The notes beneath the pieces were generated by a model, which searched no databases, was not told the origin of the DNA, and worked only from the letters and a program-made list of their open reading frames with translations. A stretch of DNA of 64,000 nucleotides from Planctomycetota bacterium (lineage in GTDB: Bacteria; Planctomycetota; UBA1135; GCA-002686595): NCBI GenBank assembly GCA_026692665.1, contig JAPLOF010000048.1, forward strand, positions 62,001 through 126,000, written 5' to 3'. The position numbers and the translations under genes are program-made. Shown here piece by piece: positions 8,156 through 16,017 of the stretch; positions within the stretch are counted from its first letter, which is position 1, and each line of letters starts with the position of its first letter.

Positions 8156-9064
8156 TCAGGGCCGGGCGTAGGCACGCCATTCGGCGAGCGAGCGCGTGCG
8201 CTTGTCGCCGGCGAGCACACCGAGCGTGCGCTCGATCGCGCCGAGGACGGCCGGCTGGCCCTGCTCCGCGGCGTAGGCCAGGGCCTCGACGAGGCGCGGG
8301 AGCGCGCCGCGCTCGCCCAGGGTTGCGAGGCCCGCCGCCGCGCTCGTCGCAACCGCCGTGTCGGGGTCGCGCAGCGCCCGCAGCAGGACGCCGGCGGCAA
8401 AGCCGCGGTGGTCGTGCCGGCTCCCGCGAGCACCCAGGGCCCGCGCGGATTCCGCGCGCACGTTCCACTCGGGATCGCGCTCCACCCGAGCGGCGAGCGC
8501 CTGCTGGACCTCGATCTCGGCCGCGCCGGCGTGGGGCAAACGGCCCAGGAGCTCGGCCGCGCGGCGGCGCGTCTCGGCGCGCTCGTCGTCGAGCAGGGGC
8601 GTGACGCGCGGAATCGCCGCGGCTCCGATCGCGACGAGCCGGTCGGCCGCCAGGAAGGCGACGATGCCGTCGGGCGCGCGCAGGAGTTCCGCCAGCACGG
8701 GCGCGGACTGCGGCGCGAACGCGACGAGGTCCGCCTGCGCGCGCTCGAACGGACCGGGCTCGCCGCCGGGCCGCGCCAGGCCGGAGCGGCTGTAGGTGCG
8801 GACCATCTCGCGCACCAGGTTGTCGACGAGGAAGGAGGCCAGCGCGGGATCCCGCTCGACCCCCGCGCGCTCGAGCTCGAACGCGGCGTCGCCCTTCTGC
8901 CAGGCGGCCCAGGCCGCCTGGTACCTCACGGGAAGTTCCTCGAGCGGCACGATGCGGGCTGCGCCCTCCGCTGCCGCGCCGCGGTCCGTGCCCCCGCTGG
9001 CGCAGGCGCCGAGCGCGAGCGCCAGCACGAGCACGAGCAGCGTCGATCGCGTCACGACGTGCAT
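8156..9064 (-). CDS. HEAT-repeat-like lipoprotein
   Basis: A 302-residue protein beginning with a lipoprotein signal (VLVLALALGAC, lipobox LGAC at about residues 17-20) and therefore probably membrane-anchored outside the cytoplasm. The mature part is a series of helical repeats rich in Ala/Arg/Glu with HEAT-like phrases such as VTPLLDDERAETRRRAAELL and LLRALRDPDTAVATSAAAGL. Such repeats are usually protein-interaction scaffolds; no catalytic motif is seen. I chose the ATG at 9064, which gives the signal peptide at once; it overlaps the end of the upstream glycosyltransferase gene by 13 bases. Confidence 0.8.
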   Translation of the reverse strand: MHVVTRSTLLVLVLALALGACASGGTDRGAAAEGAARIVPLEELPVRYQAAWAAWQKGDAAFELERAGVERDPALASFLVDNLVREMVRTYSRSGLARPGGEPGPFERAQADLVAFAPQSAPVLAELLRAPDGIVAFLAADRLVAIGAAAIPRVTPLLDDERAETRRRAAELLGRLPHAGAAEIEVQQALAARVERDPEWNVRAESARALGARGSRHDHRGFAAGVLLRALRDPDTAVATSAAAGLATLGERGALPRLVEALAYAAEQGQPAVLGAIERTLGVLAGDKRTRSLAEWRAYARP

Positions 9065-9867
9065 CGCGCATCCCCCGCCGCGCGCCGGTACGCCTCGTCC
9101 CAGGCGCGCTCGGCCTCGGTCTGCATGCGCTCCACCCACCAGTCGGGGGGCTTCACCGCGGCTTCGGGCGCGGGCTCGCGCGCGACGGACTCGTACAGCG
9201 CGGCGTGGGCCGCGGCGTCCAGCGGATCCGCGACGAAGGCGAAACGGACGCGCTCGAGTCCGTCGGAGAGCGCGCGTCGCGCGTCGGCGACGCCCGCCGC
9301 ATCCGCGACGAGCACGCGCCGCGCGAGCTCCAGTTCGCGCAGCGCGTCGCGCCGACGCTCGGCGACGGCGAGGAAACGCGCCTCGATCGGCACCCACGGC
9401 GTGCGTCCCGCTTCCTTCTCCGCGCAGCCGAGACAGGGCGCGGGCCCGAGCGGCTCCGCGCAGGGACCGCCCGTGTCGCGCCGCACGCGGTCGCCGACGA
9501 GGCAGGCGAACCACGGATCGGAGAGCGTGACCACCGCGCGCACCCCGGCCTCCGCGGCCAGGGCGACGAGATCGTGCGTGAGTCCGCGCCAGGCGAGCAC
9601 GTGCACGACGTCGGGAACTTCGTCGCGGAGCCACGCGCGCAGGAGACGCGCCACGGCCAGGGACCGCGAGCGCTGCCAGTGTCCGGGCGCCTCGTCCGTG
9701 CGCACGAGACGGAGCGCCGTGCCGTCGGAATCGATCCGCGGCTCGCCGTCGCCGCGCGCGCCGATCAGCACGCGGACGGCGTGGCCGCGGCGCGCGAGCT
9801 CGCGCGCGAGGTGCTCGGCGACCGCGCGTTCGCGCGCCCCGTCGCCGACCACGAGCAGCACCTTCAT
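9052..9867 (-). CDS. Glycosyltransferase family 4-like protein, half-size
   Basis: A 271-residue protein resembling the N-terminal Rossmann domain of GT4 enzymes: it starts MKVLLVVGDGARERAVAEHL, has DEVPDVVHVLAWRGLTHDLV and then a small Cys-containing loop (PCLGC). The usual C-terminal nucleotide-sugar domain with its E-x7-E motif is missing; instead the protein ends in a short Trp-rich helical tail. It may be a non-catalytic partner or a decayed enzyme. Its start overlaps the stop of the full-length GT4 gene upstream by four bases (ATGA), so the two are probably co-translated. Confidence 0.7.
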   Translation of the reverse strand: MKVLLVVGDGARERAVAEHLARELARRGHAVRVLIGARGDGEPRIDSDGTALRLVRTDEAPGHWQRSRSLAVARLLRAWLRDEVPDVVHVLAWRGLTHDLVALAAEAGVRAVVTLSDPWFACLVGDRVRRDTGGPCAEPLGPAPCLGCAEKEAGRTPWVPIEARFLAVAERRRDALRELELARRVLVADAAGVADARRALSDGLERVRFAFVADPLDAAAHAALYESVAREPAPEAAVKPPDWWVERMQTEAERAWDEAYRRAAGDARCTS

Positions 9868-11432
9868 GGGCCCGCGTCCTTCCGTGCGTAACGCGCGAGA
9901 ACGGCGTCCACGTGCTCGTCGAAACTCGGAAGCCGCGCGCTCTCCGCGTAGAGGCGCTCCAGACCGGCACTGCGCTCCAGCACCCGCGTCAGGATGGCCG
10001 CCAGCGCCACGACGTCGCCCGCGGGGAAGCGCAGCCCGTTCTCGCCCGGCACGACGAGTTCGGCCATGCCGCCCAGGTCCGAGACGAGGAGCGGCGTCCG
10101 GCACGCGATCGCCTCCTGGATCGCGAGCGGCGAGTTCTCGAACCACAGGCTCGGCACGACGAGGAGATCGGTCGCGAGCAGGAACGGCGCGATTTCGTCG
10201 CGACCCAACGGACCAGGAATCTCCGCGCCTCCCGAGCGCGCGAGGTCGAGGAGGTGCTCCTGGTACGCGGGGCCGTAGCGCGCCGGTCCGCACAGGACGA
10301 GACGGCCGCGCTCGCGTGTCGCCGCGGGGATCCGCCGCCAGGCCTCGAGCAGGACATGGGGTCCCTTGAGCGGCACGAGCGTCCCGAGGAATCCGATGCG
10401 CACGCGCCCGTCCGGCGCGGGCGTCCGCGCCCCGGAGAAGCGCGCGGGGTCGAAGCCGAAGCGCAGATGCTCGATGCGCTCCGGCTCGATCCCCCATTCG
10501 GCGACGAAGCGGTCGCGGAGGAAGCGGCTCGGAGCGAGGAAGAGGTCCACGCGCGTGCCCACGCGCTCCCGCAGGTCGCGCCAGCGCGCCGTGGCCTGCG
10601 TCGCGAGCTCCAGGGCGGATGGGTCCGCGGGGTCACGGATGGCCGATCTTTCCGGGAGATCCGGTCGTGTCGCGGGCAACTCTCGACCTTCGGTCCCAGC
10701 GGCCCCCGACGGGGTGGCGCCTTCGTCCGGGATGGCGCCCGACTTGCTCGCGCCAGCGAGGGTCGGGGCCTCCGGCACAGGCACGCTTCCGCGCGCCGTT
10801 TCCGTCGAGAACGCCGGCGCCGCCGCTTTCGGCGCGAAGTAGAGCCGAGCACGCCGCGCCGTGTCGCCCAGGTCGAACCCGGTCGTCTCGTGCAGCGCCG
10901 CGATCACGGGGCCCACGGCGCGCGCCGCCCACGGCTGCGTCCAGGGATGGTCGACGAGGCACGTTCCGCAGCGCGCGAAGTCGACCGTGTGGCACAACCC
11001 GCCGTCCTGGTGCACGCGCTGGCCGAGGCGCGCGCACGTGAGCCAGTAGTCGTGCAGCGTGAAGACGACGCGCGCGCCGAAGTCCTTGGCGATCCCCACG
11101 CAACCCGCGGACAGGTACATGAGGTGCTGGACGTGCACCACGTCGGGTCGATGCGCGCGCAGCAGCTCGGCGAAAGCCCGCTCGACGCGCGGGTTGTCCC
11201 ACGTCTCTCGAAAACGGGCGTGGTAGAGGTTGTTCACGATCTCGTGGATCGCGACGCCGTCCTCGTGGCGCACCAGCACGCGCCCGTCCTTGCGCCGGAT
11301 GTCCTTCTGCGCCGCGAACACCGCGACGGCGTGCCCGCGGCGTGCCAGGGCGCGCGACAATTCGGCCGTGTAGGTCTCGGTCCCGGCGCTGCCGTGGGGC
11401 GGGACGTTGTGGCTGACGAGGAGGATGCGCAC
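9864..11432 (-). CDS. Glycosyltransferase family 4
   Basis: GT-B fold glycosyltransferase, probably for a surface polysaccharide. The N-terminal domain opens RILLVSHNVPPHGSAGTETY, the typical GT4 donor-loop start, followed by RPDVVHVQHLMYLSAG. A Cys cluster (Cys 133, 147, 155, 158) sits where many GT4 proteins have a zinc-like loop. The C-terminal domain shows RIGFLGTLVPLKGPHVLLEA and the ExxxxxxxE region in VVPSLWFENSPLAIQEAIAC. Between the domains, residues about 201-272 are Pro/Ala/Ser/Gly-rich low complexity that looks inserted. The start is GTG. The gene is divergent from the haem-protein gene. Confidence 0.88.
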   Translation of the reverse strand: MRILLVSHNVPPHGSAGTETYTAELSRALARRGHAVAVFAAQKDIRRKDGRVLVRHEDGVAIHEIVNNLYHARFRETWDNPRVERAFAELLRAHRPDVVHVQHLMYLSAGCVGIAKDFGARVVFTLHDYWLTCARLGQRVHQDGGLCHTVDFARCGTCLVDHPWTQPWAARAVGPVIAALHETTGFDLGDTARRARLYFAPKAAAPAFSTETARGSVPVPEAPTLAGASKSGAIPDEGATPSGAAGTEGRELPATRPDLPERSAIRDPADPSALELATQATARWRDLRERVGTRVDLFLAPSRFLRDRFVAEWGIEPERIEHLRFGFDPARFSGARTPAPDGRVRIGFLGTLVPLKGPHVLLEAWRRIPAATRERGRLVLCGPARYGPAYQEHLLDLARSGGAEIPGPLGRDEIAPFLLATDLLVVPSLWFENSPLAIQEAIACRTPLLVSDLGGMAELVVPGENGLRFPAGDVVALAAILTRVLERSAGLERLYAESARLPSFDEHVDAVLARYARKDAGP

Positions 11433-11518
11433 GGTCGCTTCCGGGCAAGGTAACCGATCCCCCGGCAGGAACCGGCCTGCTGCTTGCCCGCCGCGGCCGC
11501 GTGCCTACGATTCCGGAC

Positions 11519-11947
11519 ATGAAACGCTGGATCGTCCGCATCGCCGTCGCGCTCGCCGTCCTGTTCGTGGCGATCCAACTCGCCCCGGCCGGACGCACGA
11601 ATCCCCCGGTCACGAAGACCCTCGAGGCTCCCCCTGAGGTGCTCGCGATCCTGCGGCGCTCGTGCTTCGACTGCCATTCGAACGAGTCGAGATGGCCGTG
11701 GTACGCCTACGTCGCTCCGGTCTCGTGGCTCGTCGTCCACGACGTGGACGAGGGCCGCCGCGAGCTCAACTTCTCGCACTGGGGCGACATGCCCCAGGCG
11801 AAGCGCGACTCGAAGGCCAGCAGCATGGTCGAGGAGATCGAGGGCGGCGAGATGCCGCTCGAGCCGTACCTCTGGATGCACTCGGACGCGAAGCTCTCCC
11901 CCGCCGACCTGAAGGTGCTCCAGAGCTGGAGCGAGGGCGACGTCTGA
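11519..11947 (+). CDS. Small membrane-anchored c-type haem-binding protein
   Basis: A 142-residue protein with an N-terminal membrane or signal segment (IVRIAVALAVLFVAIQL), then a single haem c motif CFDCH near residues 46-50 within SCFDCHSNESRWPWYAYVAP. This matches the haem-binding domain family (PF14376), whose members are one-haem periplasmic proteins of unclear redox role. The ATG at 11519 follows the sequence ATTCCGGAC; an upstream in-frame ATG at 11501 would only add six residues before the signal. It stands alone on the plus strand inside a minus-strand glycosyltransferase cluster, and its stop lies only six bases from the end of the convergent GT2 gene. Confidence 0.87.
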   Translation: MKRWIVRIAVALAVLFVAIQLAPAGRTNPPVTKTLEAPPEVLAILRRSCFDCHSNESRWPWYAYVAPVSWLVVHDVDEGRRELNFSHWGDMPQAKRDSKASSMVEEIEGGEMPLEPYLWMHSDAKLSPADLKVLQSWSEGDV

Positions 11948-11953
11948 GGCGCG

Positions 11954-13057
11954 TCAGCCGGCGATCCGGCGCGCGATCCACCACCAGGAGCGCAGAGCCC
12001 CGCTCAGGACAGCGTCCACGACCGCACGCGCACCCGTGGCCTTCAGCGCCGGCGTGATCGTCAGCGGTCCCCCCACGAGCAGGTCGCGATCGGGGACGGT
12101 GCGGACCGCCTGGAAGCGCGCACGCTCCGCGCGGCGCCGATCACGGAGCGCCAGGAACGCGCGCTTCCCCCGCCACCAGTCGCCGGCGTGGCCTTGCGCC
12201 AGCGAGAACGCGAACCAGGCCGCTTCGTAGAGCGCGAGCCCGGGGAGCGCCGCCAGGATCGTGCGCGTGCGGTAGCACTTCGCCACGAACGTCCAGCGGT
12301 TGCGCGAGTGGAAGAACACGCGCGAGCCGGGATAGCGCGGACCCTCGCGAAAGCTGATCCCGGGCGTTCCGCCCTTGTGCAGCACGATCGCGTCCTCGAC
12401 CGAGACGATGCGCGATCCCGTGGCCCGCAACCGGTAGGACAGGTCGAGGTCCTCGAACAGGATGAACATCGTCTCGTCGTAGCCGCCGAGCGCGAGCAGC
12501 GCGTCGCGGTCCACGAGCAGCGCCACGGCGACCGCGCAGTCGACGTCGATCGTCCCCCGTCCCTCCGCCGTCTCGATCGGCCGGTAGAAGTTGCGCAGCG
12601 CGATGAGCCCGGCGTAGTGGAACGCGCCGCCGTCGTAGTGGACGCGCGTCGGCTCCGACGCGAAGACGCTGCGCGGCTGCGCGATCGCGATGCGCGGGTC
12701 GGACGCGGCGGCGGCGGCGAGCTTCGTCAACGTGTCCGCGCGCACCACGGCGTCGTTGTCCAACGCGAGCACCCAGCGATTCCGCGCGACGCGCATCCCG
12801 GCATTGCGTGCCGGGCACGGCCCTTCGTTGCTCGGCATCGCCAGCACGCGCACGTCCGGGAAGCGCTCGCGCAGCAGCGCGACGCTCCCGTCCGTCGAGG
12901 CATTGTCGACGACGATCACCTCGTCGACGGCGCCGGCCAACGAGCGCACGGCGTCCAGGCACTCCTCGAGGTACGCCGCGCCCTGGTAGTTGACGACGAC
13001 CACCGAGACCGGACCGAGGCCGGAGTTCGCCGCTCGGCTGGCGCGTTCGGCGTCCAC
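11954..13057 (-). CDS. Glycosyltransferase family 2 (rhamnosyltransferase-like)
   Basis: A 367-residue GT-A enzyme. It has the start of the nucleotide-sugar fold (VSVVVVNYQGAAYLEECLDA), then DEVIVVDNASTDGSVALL, a DND metal-site candidate in WVLALDNDAVV, and FEDLDLSYRLRATG, the family's acceptor-side ED motif. The C-terminal 120 residues contain a hydrophobic stretch (LAALPGLALYEAAWFAFSLA) that may associate with the membrane. The start is GTG. It follows the next upstream GT2 gene with a one-base gap, so the two form one transcription unit. Confidence 0.9.
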   Translation of the reverse strand: MDAERASRAANSGLGPVSVVVVNYQGAAYLEECLDAVRSLAGAVDEVIVVDNASTDGSVALLRERFPDVRVLAMPSNEGPCPARNAGMRVARNRWVLALDNDAVVRADTLTKLAAAAASDPRIAIAQPRSVFASEPTRVHYDGGAFHYAGLIALRNFYRPIETAEGRGTIDVDCAVAVALLVDRDALLALGGYDETMFILFEDLDLSYRLRATGSRIVSVEDAIVLHKGGTPGISFREGPRYPGSRVFFHSRNRWTFVAKCYRTRTILAALPGLALYEAAWFAFSLAQGHAGDWWRGKRAFLALRDRRRAERARFQAVRTVPDRDLLVGGPLTITPALKATGARAVVDAVLSGALRSWWWIARRIAG

Positions 13058-13058
13058 G

Positions 13059-14495
13059 TCAGTGCAAGGGGAGCTCGAAGTCGGGCGCGCGGCAGGGCGC
13101 GCGGTGCTTCAGGCAGTACGGCACGTTGAGCAGCACGTTCCCGCCGGCCTTCACCAGCACCCACCAGGCGCCGGGGGTCTCGCGCAGGGAACGCCCGATG
13201 CCGATCGTCCCCGTAGCGTCCGTCACCGTGCCCTCCGCTTCCTTCTCGCGTCCGCGCAGGAGCACCTTGGACACGACGAGCCAGGGCATGCGCACGAGGT
13301 CGCCGGCGGGCGCGTATTTGAACATCGAGAGCCACGCATTGCGCGCGTGGAAGTACAGGCTGCGCTTGCCCATCTTGATCCCGAAGGGCGTCTTGTGGAA
13401 CACGTGGCAGCCCGGGAACTGCAACACGCGAAAGCCCAGGTTCAGGAGCCGGCAGGTCAGGTCGCGCTCGTTCCCGTAGATGAAGAGACGCACGTCGTAG
13501 TAGCCGGCCTTCTTCAGCGCGTCGGAACGCGCCAGCGACGCGCAGCCGCGGAACGTCGACATGTAGCGCTCCTCGTTCACGGCCTTCGACGCGAGATAGC
13601 TCGCGGGCGTGCCCGGCTCGATCACCTGCGTCGAGACGATGGCGGTCGTCGCCGGCTCGAGCGCGAGGCGGCGCGTCGCCTTCTCGAGCCACTCGGGCGG
13701 CATGACGATGTCGTCGTCCAGGATCGCCGTCAGCTCCGTGGTCACCGACGAGAAGCCGATGTTGAACGTCTCGCAGGCGCCGTAGCGGTCGTGCGGCATC
13801 ACGATCCGGCGCACCTCGGGGAATTCCGCCGCGAGCATCGCCGCGGTGCCGTCGCGGCTCGCGTTGTCCACCACGACGATGTCGTCGAAGGGCAGGGTCT
13901 GCGCGCGCAGGGCCTCGACGTTGGCGCGCAAGTCCTCCTTCTTGTTCCAGGTCGAGACGACGGCGGTCGTGCGCGGCAACGCGGGATCGCGCGCCGGGCG
14001 CACGATCGCGAGGGCCCCGGCGCTCGTCGTGCAGCGCGCGATCGCCCCGCCCGCGCAGAGCACGAACGCGCGCTCCGGCCCGTTCGCGACCGCCGCGGCG
14101 AGCGCGAGCGCGAGGGCGCGCGCGCCTGGAGTCGGTCCGCTCGCGCACAGGACCGTGGCGGGCCCGAACTCGGTCGCGATCAGCCGCAGCCGGGCGACCA
14201 GCGTCTCGTCGCCCTCGGGGCGTCCTTCGGGCGAGGCGAGGAAGCGCACTTCGCTGGCGCCCAATTCGCGGAGGCGCGCGCGCGCCGCTTCGCTCTCCGC
14301 GCTCGCGACCACGAGGAGCACCGCCCGGCCGCGCGCCCGAAGGGCGGAGAGCATCGTGCCGAACGCGGACGCAGCGTCCTCGGGGTCCGCCGCCGAGGCG
14401 AGCACCGGCCCGGCGAGCGATTCGAGGTCCTCCCGCTCGAAATCGGGGATCTTCGGGGTGACGACCAAGGGCGCAGAGGATCCGCCGGGGGACAC
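13059..14495 (-). CDS. Glycosyltransferase family 2 with N-terminal extension
   Basis: The catalytic GT2 domain starts about half-way: TTAVVSTWNKKEDLRANVEA, then DDIVVVDNASRDGTAAML, the metal motif in TAILDDDIVMPPEWL, and FIYGNERDLTCRLLNLGF. About 170 residues precede it, with a Rossmann-like alternation (RAVLLVVASAESEAARARL) that may be a second, degenerate domain. I chose GTG 14495, just after the stop of the upstream membrane-protein gene; an ATG at 14585 is possible but would overlap that gene by 67 bases with Arg-rich sequence. Part of the glycan cluster. Confidence 0.83.
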   Translation of the reverse strand: MSPGGSSAPLVVTPKIPDFEREDLESLAGPVLASAADPEDAASAFGTMLSALRARGRAVLLVVASAESEAARARLRELGASEVRFLASPEGRPEGDETLVARLRLIATEFGPATVLCASGPTPGARALALALAAAVANGPERAFVLCAGGAIARCTTSAGALAIVRPARDPALPRTTAVVSTWNKKEDLRANVEALRAQTLPFDDIVVVDNASRDGTAAMLAAEFPEVRRIVMPHDRYGACETFNIGFSSVTTELTAILDDDIVMPPEWLEKATRRLALEPATTAIVSTQVIEPGTPASYLASKAVNEERYMSTFRGCASLARSDALKKAGYYDVRLFIYGNERDLTCRLLNLGFRVLQFPGCHVFHKTPFGIKMGKRSLYFHARNAWLSMFKYAPAGDLVRMPWLVVSKVLLRGREKEAEGTVTDATGTIGIGRSLRETPGAWWVLVKAGGNVLLNVPYCLKHRAPCRAPDFELPLH

Positions 14496-14518
14496 GCTTT
14501 GGGAAGGGGCGAGCCGCG

Positions 14519-15286
14519 TCAGGCGCGCGGCGCGTCCTCGCCCGACTCGCTGGCGACGAAGGCCGTGAAGCCGGCGACGGCGCACAGGAGCGCCGCGGGC
14601 GCGAGCGCCAGGAGGGCCTCGCCGATGGGTTCACTCGTCCCCACGCCGGGCAAGAGGATCGCGCGCCAGGCCGCGACCAGATGATGCAGCGGATTCCAGG
14701 CCGGCGCCGCCTCGGCCGTGGGCGCGTGCAGGAGCCAGGCACCCGGCGAAGCCAGGATCCAGGCCGGCACGAGCACGCGCGCCGGCAGGAGGCGGCCCAG
14801 CCGCGTCCGTGCCGCGGCCGCGGCGAAGAAGCCGAGGCCCGCGGCGAGCGCGGTCTGGAGGAAGAGGACGACCGGCGCCCAGGCGATCGTCGCGTCGAGC
14901 CCGCGGACAGCGGCCAACACCGGGGCGAGTGCGCACAGGGCGAGCAGGAACAGACGCTGGGCGCCGAGCGCGACGCCGAGTTGCGGAAGGCTCGTGCGCG
15001 AACGGCTCCGCCACTCCGCCGCCCGCCGCGGCAGGATCGCGGCCGACGCCAGGCCGGCGACGAGCACCACGAGCGCCAGCTCCTCGGCCACGGCTCCAGC
15101 CGGCCACGCGCTCCGCGCTCCCAGGCCGCTCGAAGCGGCGCCCAGCAGCGCTCCCCCAGCGAGTGCCACGACCAGCGGGCCGAATTCCGCGAGGCCGGAC
15201 AGCACCCGGTCGCGCAGCGCGGCCACGCCGTGCAGCGCAGGGGTCGGCAGCGACAGGGCCGGATCGATCGGGAGATGCGGGGACAT
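14519..15286 (-). CDS. ABC-2-like multi-pass membrane protein
   Basis: A 255-residue protein with about six hydrophobic segments. The C-terminal part contains WNPLHHLVAAWRAILLPG, which resembles the conserved NP-x-(H/T)-x-x-x-x-x-R motif of ABC-2 permeases that export O-antigen or teichoic-acid chains. The position at the head of a glycosyltransferase cluster fits a polysaccharide exporter. No ATPase gene is adjacent, so either the partner lies elsewhere or the protein has another role. The ATG start has 67 nt to the nearest repeat element upstream. Confidence 0.6.
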   Translation of the reverse strand: MSPHLPIDPALSLPTPALHGVAALRDRVLSGLAEFGPLVVALAGGALLGAASSGLGARSAWPAGAVAEELALVVLVAGLASAAILPRRAAEWRSRSRTSLPQLGVALGAQRLFLLALCALAPVLAAVRGLDATIAWAPVVLFLQTALAAGLGFFAAAAARTRLGRLLPARVLVPAWILASPGAWLLHAPTAEAAPAWNPLHHLVAAWRAILLPGVGTSEPIGEALLALAPAALLCAVAGFTAFVASESGEDAPRA

Positions 15287-15353
15287 GCGAACCGGGGACG
15301 GGCCCGGGCGTTCGCCCGCTATCGACAGGTCGCCCCGGTTCGATCAAGCCGCG

Positions 15354-15487
15354 GGGAAACTGACCCAGTTGCGTGGCTGTCGCGATCTGGGGCCCTGGAC
15401 TGCGGTATCCCGAGGAAACTCGACACAGCCCACGAGTGAGCCCGGGGCGGGTCACCCCAGACAACCAGCCAACTGGGTCAGCTTCCC
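15354..15487. repeat. MITE/REP-like element, copy 1, with terminal inverted repeats
   Basis: A 134-bp non-coding element. Its left end GGGAAACTGACCCAGTTG (15354-15371) and the reverse complement of its right end (15487-15470, GGGAAGCTGACCCAGTTG) agree at 17 of these 18 positions, and over 23 bp of each end at 20 of 23. The interior contains GCGGTATCCCG. A second copy in opposite orientation lies at 37571-37709. The element fills most of the gap between the ABC-2-like gene and the lipoprotein gene. Confidence 0.85.
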
Positions 15488-15492
15488 TTGGC

Positions 15493-16017
15493 TCAGCCGC
15501 CCTGGATCCGCTCCGCGTCCGTGGGCGAGATCTTGGGGCCGAGCTCGAACTCGCGGCCGAACACGGTCTGCATCGTGCGCAGGATCCGGCTCGCGGCTTC
15601 CTTGTCGTCGGGGCCGGATTCCCACTTGGCACGGGAGAGCTCCAGAGGCTTCGCGAGTTCCTCGTTCGTCTCCTTCTCGACGCGCACGGCGACGTGCCAG
15701 GTACGCGGGCCCTTCTCCTCGTACATCACGTGCGCCTTGGCGCGCGTGCCCTCGCTCTTGAACGGCTGCAGCTGCACCTTCCAGCTCGACGAAACGGTCG
15801 TCTGGGCGGCCTGGTCCTCGGTGCCGGGCGGGAAACCGTTCTTCTGGAGCGCCAGGGTCGCGATCTGGCGCAGGATGCGATCGCTGGCGACCGTCATGTC
15901 GGCCTCGACCCAGTCTCCTTCGCGGTCGCTCGCACCCGAGCTCGAACACGCGACCAGGAGGACGAGCGTGAGCAGCGGCGCGAGCGCCGCGCGCAGGGCA
16001 TTCGAGAGCGGGATCAT
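15493..16017 (-). CDS. Putative lipoprotein of unknown function
   Basis: A 174-residue protein with a lipoprotein signal (LAPLLTLVLLVACSSSG, lipobox LVAC). The mature part is acidic-basic mixed, with alternating strands such as VSSSWKVQLQPFKSEG and KGPRTWHVAVRVEKETNEEL, suggesting a small alpha/beta fold; no family is recognised. It starts at an ATG overlapping the der stop (ATGA), so it is co-expressed with der. Its stop lies six bases outside the repeat element. Confidence 0.75.
   Translation of the reverse strand: MIPLSNALRAALAPLLTLVLLVACSSSGASDREGDWVEADMTVASDRILRQIATLALQKNGFPPGTEDQAAQTTVSSSWKVQLQPFKSEGTRAKAHVMYEEKGPRTWHVAVRVEKETNEELAKPLELSRAKWESGPDDKEAASRILRTMQTVFGREFELGPKISPTDAERIQGG

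Noticed and set aside
14495-14585. Longer start (ATG 14585) for the second GT2 enzyme
   Set aside because: It would overlap the preceding gene by 67 bases and add Arg-rich sequence without similarity. GTG 14495 is preferred, though no good ribosome-binding sequence decides it.
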